Part shown: piece by piece, positions 7,861 to 14,529 of the stretch
Position numbering within the stretch: the first letter of the stretch is position 1
Layout: the number at the start of each line of letters is the position of its first letter
From: an uncultured Chloroflexota bacterium
GTDB taxonomy: Bacteria > Chloroflexota > UBA11872 > UBA12225
Assembly (NCBI GenBank): GCA_902805635.1
Contig: CADCTC010000178.1
Location: forward strand, 9,990 to 46,101
Length of the DNA: 36,112 nucleotides
Direction: 5' to 3'
Program-made: the position numbers and the translations under genes
Notes under the pieces: model-generated
Databases searched by the model: none
Told to the model about the DNA's origin: nothing
Seen by the model: only the letters and a program-made list of their open reading frames with translations

Positions 7861-10229
7861 GCGACCTGCGCGTGCTCAACGTGAGCCTGGACTCGCAGAT
7901 CGCCTGGGGAGCGAGTGGCCGCCCGCTGCTCGGCGACCCCGCGGAGCGCCAGCGCCTCTACGCCGCGCACCTGGGCGCGCTCCACGTCGTCGTCAAAACC
8001 GGCCGCGACCTGCCTGCCAGCCGCGTGGCTCTCGCGCCCAATGCCTGGGCCTACCCGACTCACTCAAGCACCCGCTACAGCTTTCTGGCCGATGCCTACC
8101 GCGTCGGAGCCGCCCTCTGCCGTCGGGAGCGAGTGGACGTGGTATCCGCCCAGGATCCGTTCGCCACCGGGCTAGTCAGCTGGCTGCTGGCGCGGCGGTT
8201 CCGCGTACCGCTCAACGTCCAGGTGCACTTCGATGTCTTGGACAACCCCTACTGGCTGCGCGAGAAGCGCGAGCACCGTCCGCTGAATGTCGTGGGGCGC
8301 TGGCTCGTGCGCCAAGCAGACACCGTGCGCGTCGGAACCACGCATGAGGCCGACCGCTTCGCCTCGTGGGGCATTCGCCGTGACCGCATCTTCGTGGCTC
8401 CGGTCCCCGTGGACGTCGCCCGCTTTGCTCACGCCTCTGCTAGCCAGGCAGGAGCCCCCAGCACGCACGCCGGACCGCTGATCCTGAACGCCTCCCGCCT
8501 CGTGCCGCAGAAGGACCTCCCCACGCTGCTGCGTGCCTGCGCCATCGTGTTCGCCGAGCTGCCCGGCGCTCGGCTGGCCATTGCCGGGGACGGCCCGGAG
8601 CTCGCCCCAGTGGAGGCGCTGGCGGCCGAGCTCGGCATCGGGGACCGCGTGAGGTTCCTTGGCCGGGTCGATCACGATGCGATGCCGGGCCTCGTCGCCT
8701 CCGCCAGCGTCCTGGCCGTGTCGTCCGTCTACGAGGGCACCAGCCTGATCACCGTCCAGGCCGCCGCCGCCGGCAAGCCGGTCGTGACAACCGGCGTCGC
8801 CGGTGCGTCGGACACGGTGCTGAATGGCACGACCGGCTATGTCGTGCCGGTGGGCGACCACCTCGCCCTGGCGCGCGGCCTGGTCGATGTGCTTCGAGAC
8901 CCGGAACGCGCAGCGGAAATGGGCCGCGCAGGCCAGACGAACGCCCTGCGCCGTTACGACCTCGACCGCTGTGTTGCCCAGGTCGTCAGCATGTGGGAGC
9001 AGACGGCGCGCCGGCCGCGATCGGACTGGCTCTACCTGGCCAACGTGCGCGTGCCGAGTGAGAAGGCGCACGTGTACCAGATTTTCCAGATGCTCGACGC
9101 CTTTGCAGCCGTCGGAGTGGACGTAACGCTGGCATTCCCGCGCCGCGCAAACATCGTGCAGGTGCGCGGCGCCGACCCAGTGGCGCTGTACGGCCTGCGC
9201 CACACCCCCCGCCTCCAAGAGCTTGCGGCAATCGACCCGGTGAAGCTGGTGACGATCGATGTCCCTCGGCTCAACCGCACGCCGTTCCCGCAGCTTGCCT
9301 TTGGCCTGCAGTCCGCCACGTACGGGCTCTCCGCGGCGGCGCTGGTCCGTCGTGTGCAGCCGCAGTTGGTCTACAGCCGTGACTGGCCGGTGCTGGTCGC
9401 CGCCGTGGCTGCGGGCGCACGGTGCATCTGGGAGGCACACGACGCGCCGCAGCAGCGGCTCGCGCGCCGCGCCGTCGCGGCCCTGTTGCCACGCTTGGCT
9501 GGTGTTGTGGCGATCACCGCCGGCCTCGAGCAGGAGCTCCTCGCCCTCGGCGCCATCCGCGACCGCATCCTCGTCGCGCCGGACGCCGTTGATCTCAGCC
9601 GCTTTTCTGAGGACATGCAGCCGGCTGCGGCGCACGCAGCGCTGGGCCTGGACGCGGGCCGGCGCTATGTCGTGTATGCCGGCCACCTCTATCCCTGGAA
9701 AGGGGCACATACGCTGGCGCTCGCGAGCCGGCTCCTGCCGCCCGACGTGGACGTGCTGGTCGTCGGTGGCACACCGGCCGATCTTGCCTCGTTCCGGAGC
9801 TTCGTCGCCGGCGAGCGCCTGGACCGCGTGCAGGTGGCCGGGCACGTCCTACCCTCGCAGGTGCCGACCTGGCTCGCCGTCGCCGCCGCACTTGCGCTGC
9901 CGAACTCCGGTCGCGAAACCATTTCAGCACGCTACACGTCGCCACTGAAGCTCTACGAGTACATGGCTGCCCGGCGTCCCATCGTTGCCTCGGACATTCC
10001 GTCCCTGCGTGAAGTGCTGCGTCACGGCGAATCGGGTTGGCTCGTGCCACCCGATGATCCCTCTGCCCTAGCGGCCGGATTGCAGGTGGTATTGGATGAT
10101 CCGGGGTTAGCCACGCGCCTTGCCGTGCGTGCACGCCAGGACGTAGAGGGCCACACGTGGGAAGCCCGGGCACAAGCGATCAAGCTCTTCGTCGAGCGCG
10201 TCACACCGAACCGCGAGCCATCCCGATGA
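7857..10229 (+). CDS. Two-domain GT4-GT4 glycosyltransferase fusion
   Basis: At 790 residues this is twice the usual GT4 length, and two complete GT-B units can be read. Unit one (about 1-385) has VSAQDPFATGL, the linker VPVDVARFAH, NASRLVPQKDLPTLLRA, and an EX7E site changed to E293/Q301 (EGTSLITVQ). Unit two (about 388-790) begins DWLYLANVRVPSEKAHVYQ, an N-terminal form seen in enzymes that resemble sugar transferases of the capsule type. It has APDAVDLSRFS, YAGHLYPWKGA and SPLKLYEYMAARRP, the SPxKxxEYMA signature of one GT4 subgroup. A single protein could add two successive sugars, or one half could be regulatory. GTG start overlaps the previous stop (GTGA), and ATGA joins it to the acyltransferase gene downstream. 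Confidence 0.93.
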   Translation: MSDLRVLNVSLDSQIAWGASGRPLLGDPAERQRLYAAHLGALHVVVKTGRDLPASRVALAPNAWAYPTHSSTRYSFLADAYRVGAALCRRERVDVVSAQDPFATGLVSWLLARRFRVPLNVQVHFDVLDNPYWLREKREHRPLNVVGRWLVRQADTVRVGTTHEADRFASWGIRRDRIFVAPVPVDVARFAHASASQAGAPSTHAGPLILNASRLVPQKDLPTLLRACAIVFAELPGARLAIAGDGPELAPVEALAAELGIGDRVRFLGRVDHDAMPGLVASASVLAVSSVYEGTSLITVQAAAAGKPVVTTGVAGASDTVLNGTTGYVVPVGDHLALARGLVDVLRDPERAAEMGRAGQTNALRRYDLDRCVAQVVSMWEQTARRPRSDWLYLANVRVPSEKAHVYQIFQMLDAFAAVGVDVTLAFPRRANIVQVRGADPVALYGLRHTPRLQELAAIDPVKLVTIDVPRLNRTPFPQLAFGLQSATYGLSAAALVRRVQPQLVYSRDWPVLVAAVAAGARCIWEAHDAPQQRLARRAVAALLPRLAGVVAITAGLEQELLALGAIRDRILVAPDAVDLSRFSEDMQPAAAHAALGLDAGRRYVVYAGHLYPWKGAHTLALASRLLPPDVDVLVVGGTPADLASFRSFVAGERLDRVQVAGHVLPSQVPTWLAVAAALALPNSGRETISARYTSPLKLYEYMAARRPIVASDIPSLREVLRHGESGWLVPPDDPSALAAGLQVVLDDPGLATRLAVRARQDVEGHTWEARAQAIKLFVERVTPNREPSR

Positions 10230-10843
10230 AGACAGTCGCGCAGCCGGACACCTGGCGCCTCGCATTTGTGCGCGTGCTCCTCGCACTGCCGGACCTGCAC
10301 CGCCTGCGTCCCTACTGGCGCTGGCTGCGCCGCGCGCGCATCGCTGCGCTTGCAGCGCGTGGTGCAGCCGTCACGCCGGACGCCACCGTGCACGAGCGCG
10401 TGCACATCCACCGCGGCGTCGCTGTTGAGCTCCAGTCACGCGCCGAGCTGCGCGACCGGGTCCGTCTCGGCATCGACGAGCCCGGTCTGCGTGCCAGCAG
10501 CTTTTCACTCGGCGCGGGATCGGTCGTGCTGTCGGACACGCACATCGACTGCAGCGCCCCTGTCCGAATCGGCCGCGGCAGCCACGTCGGTCGCCGAAAT
10601 CAGTTGTTCACCCACACGCACGACGTCTCGCGTCGCGACGTTCGGGTCATGGACGCCCCTGTCGTCTCACGCGGCATCACTATCGGTGACGACGTCATGC
10701 TCTTCAACGACGTGGTCGTGCTGCCCGGCGTGACCATCGGCGACGGCGCCGTTGTCGCCATTCGCTCTCTGGTCACGCGCGACGTGCCGCCCTACGCCAT
10801 CGTCGCCGGCGCTCCTGCCCGCGTCATAGGCGAACGACGCTAA
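10226..10843 (+). CDS. Hexapeptide-repeat acyltransferase (WbbJ/LacA-like)
   Basis: This 205-residue protein starts at the ATG overlapping the previous TGA (ATGA); the frame is open further upstream inside the neighbour, but the coupled start is favoured. The N-terminal about 50 residues are basic and helical. From about residue 50 the sequence follows a left-handed beta-helix rhythm (VTPDATVHERVHIHRG, then IGRGSHVGRRNQLF, GITIGDDVMLFNDVVVLPG, VTIGDGAVVAIRSLV). It ends in the standard YAIVAGAPARVIG cap. H130 and H132 in FTHTHD occupy the place of the catalytic histidine. The family acetylates sugar hydroxyl or amino groups from acetyl-CoA. In this setting it probably decorates the glycan. Confidence 0.93.
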   Translation: MKTVAQPDTWRLAFVRVLLALPDLHRLRPYWRWLRRARIAALAARGAAVTPDATVHERVHIHRGVAVELQSRAELRDRVRLGIDEPGLRASSFSLGAGSVVLSDTHIDCSAPVRIGRGSHVGRRNQLFTHTHDVSRRDVRVMDAPVVSRGITIGDDVMLFNDVVVLPGVTIGDGAVVAIRSLVTRDVPPYAIVAGAPARVIGERR

Positions 10844-10862
10844 AGACGCTCTGCCAGGTTGG

Positions 10863-10885
10863 CTGCCCGCCTGCAACGGCGGCAG
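10863..10885 (+). terminator. Weak hairpin after the acyltransferase gene
   Basis: CTGCCCGCC (10863-10871) can pair with GGCGGCAG (10878-10885) around a TGCAAC loop, with one bulged C. It lies 20 bases after the stop at 10843. There is no following T-run, so a factor-independent terminator is doubtful. Confidence 0.3.
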
Positions 10886-10958
10886 TAGCCATTGCCCCAT
10901 GGACCACGGCCGCTCTGCCATCCGGCGCTCATGAGTTCCTGTCCGATTACGTGCCGGT

Positions 10959-10984
10959 TTTGGTGCGCCAAACAGTCTTATAAG
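10959..10984 (+). promoter_or_regulatory. Possible promoter/operator before the nitroreductase-methyltransferase unit
   Basis: The near-palindrome TTTGGTGCGCCAAA (10959-10972, 12 of 14 positions symmetric) stands just upstream of TATAAG (10979-10984), a good -10-like hexamer in otherwise GC-rich DNA. No convincing -35 hexamer is present. A start site would fall near 10991. The palindrome could be a regulator site overlapping the promoter spacer. Confidence 0.3.
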
Positions 10985-10999
10985 TAGGGAGGGTCGCGA

Positions 11000-11083
11000 A
11001 TGCCACGTGTCTCTAGCTCTGTTCACGCCGTTCAATTCGCCGGGCCCGCCCACCGGCGCAGCGCCATTCACGCGAGCGTGTAG
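11000..11083 (+). CDS. Possible 27-residue leader peptide
   Basis: An ATG at 11000 is preceded by AGGGAGGG (10986-10993) at good spacing, the strongest Shine-Dalgarno-like sequence in the window. It opens a 27-codon frame (MPRVSSSVHAV...) ending in TAG. No similarity to any family is seen, and codon use is not strongly biased. The TATAAG box just upstream would start transcription inside the Shine-Dalgarno, which argues against the two working together. Treat it as a weak candidate for a leader ORF. Confidence 0.2.
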   Translation: MPRVSSSVHAVQFAGPAHRRSAIHASV

Positions 11084-11090
11084 CAGCGAC

Positions 11091-11124
11091 CACAAATGGA
11101 CACAAATCGACACAAATAGACACA
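11091..11124. repeat. Tandem 10-base repeat CACAAATNGA
   Basis: Three consecutive 10-base units, CACAAATGGA, CACAAATCGA and CACAAATAGA, are followed by a partial CACA. The block is AT-rich compared with its surroundings. Read on the minus strand it encodes FVSICVHLW, a peptide that I recall turning up in many short spurious ORFs from dispersed repeats of this type. It is too short and regular for a CRISPR. Confidence 0.65.
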
Positions 11125-11196
11125 CGTTCCGTCCCCGGGCCGGCCAGAGCCATGAGCCTGCCTCTGGGAAACTGCGTTGTACCATTGGATTTCCGC

Positions 11197-12639
11197 ATGA
11201 CCGCGATCGAAGAGAAGCCCGCGTCCGCCACGGCGGCGCCGAACGCGCACGGTGCGCCGCCTGCCAACGGCGCTGCGCCGTCCAGCGGCGCGCTGCTGGG
11301 CCACCCCGAGGGCGTCGTGCTCGACGTGCCATCGGCCATCCGCACGCGGCGCACCATCCGGCGCTGGTCGGATAGGCCCGTACCCGACGAGATCGTTAAG
11401 GAGCTGCTCGAGTGCGCCCTGTGGGCGCCCTCCGCCTGCAACATGCAGCTCTGGACCTTCATCGTGGTCACCGATGCCCAGACCAGGCAGTCGCTGGGCG
11501 ACGCGGTGCCGTTCGCAGACAAAGCTCAGGTCTGCATCTTCATCTGCTACGACACGCGCTTCTCCGAGGGATCGCACGCCAACATCCAGAGCGCCTCGGC
11601 AGCGGTGATGAACATGCTGCTGCGCGCCCATTCACTGGGACTGGGCGGGTTCTGGCAGGCCACCATCCACGACCGCCAAAAGCTGCGCGAGACGATCGGC
11701 CTTCCGCCCGACATGGAAGTGCTGTCCACCACGCTCTTCGGTTACCCGGCGGAGAATCCGTCCGCCCCCGCGCGGCGCGACCCGTCGCACCTGGTCCACT
11801 GGCAGCGCTTCGACCCCAAGTTCACCCTGCCGTCCTCGCCGGACCCGGAAGACTGGCGGCTGGAGCAGATCGCGGACTACCAGCAGGCGCGCATCCGCGC
11901 TGGCCCCAAGTACAACAAGCCGATCAAGTCGGAATACGAGGCGGTACGTGGCTATCTTGGCCATGCGCTGCGCCGTACCGGCGCCAAGAAGGTGCTGGAC
12001 CTGTTGCCCTGCACGGGTCTCTACCTGGAGGCAATCGCGCAGGAGCTGCCTGAGGCCGAGCTCCACTTCGTCGAGCTCGGCAAGCAGGTGGCGTCCTTTG
12101 CCCAGGCGCGCCTCGCTGGGCGCAACGCGACCTACCACGAGTATCACGGCACGATCGATCTGCCGGACGGCTCCGTGGATGCGGCGACGTGCGTCTTCCG
12201 CTTGGAGAACTTGCCCGAAGCCGATCGCGAAACGCTGTTGCGCGAGGCGTACCGGGTCGTCAAGCCGGGCGGGGCGCTGGTCATCGCGCACATCAACCGG
12301 GTTTCGTACTTCGAGCCGATGCGCCTCGTGCGCCGTGCGCTCGGCCGTCGAGACGTCCAGTACGCGTTGCACACCGACCCAAGCCTTGGCCCTTTCACGG
12401 CGTTGACGCCGGGCGAGGTGGACGACCTCGCGGAACGCGCCGGGTTCCGGATCGAGCACGAGCACCGCGTCTTCCCGCTGCCACCAGAGGACGAGGCCAA
12501 GCACCGCGTGCGGACCTTCCACAATGCTGTGTCTGCGCTCCAGTACCCGATCTCGGCCGCCTACCGCGTCACTCGCCCGCTCCACCCGACCATCAAGAGC
12601 CTGGGCAAGATCCGCTTCCTCACCCTCAGGAAGCCATGA
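11197..12639 (+). CDS. Nitroreductase-methyltransferase fusion protein
   Basis: The protein is 480 residues from ATG 11197. An ATG at 11152 is also in frame, but the 15 codons between lack the strong GC third-position bias seen from 11197 onward. After a low-complexity Ala/Pro leader (about 1-40) comes a nitroreductase domain (about 45-215) with IRTRRTIRRW, APSACNMQLWTFIVV and LRAHSLGLGGFW, the FMN-binding pattern of the family. A linker (about 215-255) leads to a class I methyltransferase fold (about 255-400) with LPDGSVDAATCVF and EAYRVVKPGGALVIAH. Motif I reads LDLLPCTGLYL instead of the glycine-rich LDxGxGTG, so SAM binding may be altered. Family knowledge suggests flavin-dependent reduction coupled to methyl transfer; the substrate is unknown. 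It overlaps the next gene by 4 bases. Confidence 0.92.
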   Translation: MTAIEEKPASATAAPNAHGAPPANGAAPSSGALLGHPEGVVLDVPSAIRTRRTIRRWSDRPVPDEIVKELLECALWAPSACNMQLWTFIVVTDAQTRQSLGDAVPFADKAQVCIFICYDTRFSEGSHANIQSASAAVMNMLLRAHSLGLGGFWQATIHDRQKLRETIGLPPDMEVLSTTLFGYPAENPSAPARRDPSHLVHWQRFDPKFTLPSSPDPEDWRLEQIADYQQARIRAGPKYNKPIKSEYEAVRGYLGHALRRTGAKKVLDLLPCTGLYLEAIAQELPEAELHFVELGKQVASFAQARLAGRNATYHEYHGTIDLPDGSVDAATCVFRLENLPEADRETLLREAYRVVKPGGALVIAHINRVSYFEPMRLVRRALGRRDVQYALHTDPSLGPFTALTPGEVDDLAERAGFRIEHEHRVFPLPPEDEAKHRVRTFHNAVSALQYPISAAYRVTRPLHPTIKSLGKIRFLTLRKP

Positions 12640-14528
12640 CCGTCGCTCGCGCTGAGCCGGTCGAGGCGCACCCTCCGACAAGCTCAGCGCGAGCTGCCGT
12701 TGCGCCGGAGGCGCTCTCCTTTTTCCGTGCAGCTTCCGGCTACCTGCACCGGCAGCGCCTTGAGTGTCCACTGCATCTTGTGGCGCACACGGGCAAGCTC
12801 GCGCGCGTAATCGTGCTGGACCTGTGCCTGCACGACGCCACATCTGAGGACGTGTTTTGGCGCCGGGCCATCGCACGCGCCGAGTACGTCGCTGACCGCC
12901 TGGCCCCCGATCCCGACCACGGTGGTCTGATCTACCTGCCAGGCCGCTTCGATCCGCGCAACTGCTCGAACTCAGTCATCGACTCGGGTGAGTGCACCGA
13001 CGCGCTGGCGCGCCTGCTGCTCCATCCACGTGCGGTCGAGCTGCCGCCTTCACTCGCGGAGCGCCTGCGCCACGCGGTGCTCGGCAACGCCGACACCTAT
13101 CTCCGAACCGCGGTGGTGGAGAAGGAGATCACCAACCAGCGACTGTGGGGCGCCATGGCGCTGGCAACCGCCTGCCAGCTCGAGCCGCGCGAGGAGTGGA
13201 TCGCCGCCCTGCGCCTCTCGCTTGAGCGGTCCCTTCAGGAACAGCGTTCCGACGGCTCGTGGGGCTATCAGCCCGACGCAGAGATGTATGGTGCACACCC
13301 CGGCGCCTCTGACTTGACCGTGTACTACCACGGTCGTTGCCTCGCCTTCATCGACCACGTCCTTGATCGCGTCCCACAGGCTGACCCAGACGGCGCCGCC
13401 TCTCGCGCGCTCGAGCAAGGGCTGGAATTCCTCGCCGCTGTAACCATGCCAGACGGAATCAAGCCCTTAGCGCTGGAAGGCAAGCGCTGGTTCTGGGACG
13501 GCAGCTACGAGGCCGGCAGCAACGCGTACGACGTGTACGCCCTGCTGCGCGGCGCGTGCCGCTTCAATCGTGCTGAGTGGGTGGAGACGGCGCTGCGTGC
13601 GTGGAGGCAGCTCACACGCCACCAGCAGGCGAATGGCTCTATCCGCGCCTGCCTTGAGGCTGACGCGCACGACTTTGTCTGTCCCGATTTCCACACGGCC
13701 GACCTGGCGTGGCCTGCCATTGTGATGGGCGAGCTGTCGGATTCAACGACTACGACGCCACAGCCGGCGGCCGGGAGGATGAGGACATTTCAGGACGCCG
13801 GTGTCCTGCGCCTCGACACGTCCGGACGGACGGCCATCATTCGCACGCACAAGACGCCGGCCAACACGCAATTCGGTGGGGCCGTCGGCGGTGGATCGCT
13901 TGCCGCCGTCTACGACCTCCAGGAGCGCCCACTGCTTAACATGCGGCGCGAAGCGCTGGAAAGCGAGGCGAGCTTCGTCTGCCGGCCGCCGTTGACGTGG
14001 CGGACGCAGGTGGCTGCGGCACGCTGGTTTTTGCGCCAGAATCGACCCGGTCGTGAAGGCCGGCAATGGTTGTTCGTCGCGCGGGTGCTCATCACTTCAG
14101 GAGATCCGGTCGCGGCGGCCTGCCGTCTGTGGCGCGGTCTAGTGCGTCCGTTCTTCACCGCGTTGCGAGACCCGGTTTCGAGCCGGTGGGCCACCAGCGC
14201 GCACGTGGAGCACACCGATGGCGAAAGTCCGAAAGTCGCGATTACGTCCACCTTGGCGCGCCCCGACGGTGCAGTCCCGGTCTGGGCGAGAACGCTCACG
14301 CTCCATCGCCACTACCACGCCACCGAGGGTCGCCTTCAGGTGGCCGAGCGGCTGGAAGCCGCGGATACCGTCGCCCTTGCCGGCGTGACGTATCGCGTGC
14401 CGCGATCGGCCGAGGCGGTGGAGGTGTCAAGCAGCGGCTGTGTCGTCGAGCGGACCGGCGATGGTCGGCGGATCGTCGCTCGGCCGGCCGGGGGGGCCAT
14501 TTCACTAGAAGTCCGTTACTGGCTCTAG
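12636..14528 (+). CDS. Large soluble protein with heparinase/alginate-lyase-like architecture
   Basis: The protein is 630 residues from the ATG overlapping the previous TGA (ATGA); the frame is open upstream inside that gene but has no reason to start there. Residues about 4-20 (AEPVEAHPPTSSARA) are encoded by a hairpin repeat. Residues about 30-380 are helix-rich with repeated aromatic/Gly motifs (DGSWGYQ, YYHGRCLAFIDHV, GSNAYDVYALLRGACRF), suggesting an (alpha/alpha) toroid. The C-terminal part (about 380-630) looks beta-rich (DAGVLRLDTSGRTAIIRTHK, then QFGGAVGGGSLAAVYDL), as in heparinase II/III-type lyases. I cannot name catalytic residues. No signal peptide or membrane span is visible, so it may act in the cytoplasm. 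A polysaccharide lyase, epimerase or non-enzymatic role are all possible. Confidence 0.85.
   Translation: MTVARAEPVEAHPPTSSARAAVAPEALSFFRAASGYLHRQRLECPLHLVAHTGKLARVIVLDLCLHDATSEDVFWRRAIARAEYVADRLAPDPDHGGLIYLPGRFDPRNCSNSVIDSGECTDALARLLLHPRAVELPPSLAERLRHAVLGNADTYLRTAVVEKEITNQRLWGAMALATACQLEPREEWIAALRLSLERSLQEQRSDGSWGYQPDAEMYGAHPGASDLTVYYHGRCLAFIDHVLDRVPQADPDGAASRALEQGLEFLAAVTMPDGIKPLALEGKRWFWDGSYEAGSNAYDVYALLRGACRFNRAEWVETALRAWRQLTRHQQANGSIRACLEADAHDFVCPDFHTADLAWPAIVMGELSDSTTTTPQPAAGRMRTFQDAGVLRLDTSGRTAIIRTHKTPANTQFGGAVGGGSLAAVYDLQERPLLNMRREALESEASFVCRPPLTWRTQVAAARWFLRQNRPGREGRQWLFVARVLITSGDPVAAACRLWRGLVRPFFTALRDPVSSRWATSAHVEHTDGESPKVAITSTLARPDGAVPVWARTLTLHRHYHATEGRLQVAERLEAADTVALAGVTYRVPRSAEAVEVSSSGCVVERTGDGRRIVARPAGGAISLEVRYWL
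12645..12694. repeat. REP-like hairpin forming the start of a coding sequence
   Basis: Arms 12645-12666 and 12672-12694 share a perfect 13-base block (GCTCGCGCTGAGC and its complement) and a largely matching inner part (GTCGAGG against CCTCCGAC). The right arm contains CCGACAAGCTCAG, close to the TTCGACAAGCTC core of the intergenic hairpin at 5497-5550, so both belong to one repeat family. This copy begins only 9 bases after the ATG at 12636 and is translated in frame. Confidence 0.75.
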
Positions 14529-14529
14529 C

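Larger units (their letters stand above)
10844..11196. other. 353-base gap splitting the glycan gene series
   Basis: This is the only large gap in the plus-strand series. It holds a weak hairpin just after the acyltransferase stop (10863-10885), a near-palindrome (10959-10972), a TATAAG box (10979-10984), an AGGGAGGG followed by a 27-codon reading frame (11000-11083), and three 10-base tandem repeats (11091-11120). Base composition is less GC-biased than in the flanking genes. It probably separates two transcription units, but none of the elements is decisive alone. Confidence 0.6.

Noticed and set aside
8172-9845. Long minus-strand open frame of 557 codons
   Set aside because: It runs antisense to the GT4-GT4 gene, which has clear family motifs in both halves. 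Long antisense frames are expected in DNA with such strong GC third-position bias.
11091-11124. CRISPR-like repeat
   Set aside because: The units are only 10 bases, directly abutting and without spacers.
12189-12635. Upstream extension of the lyase-like gene
   Set aside because: It lies wholly within the methyltransferase half of the preceding gene; the coupled ATGA start at 12636 is far more likely.
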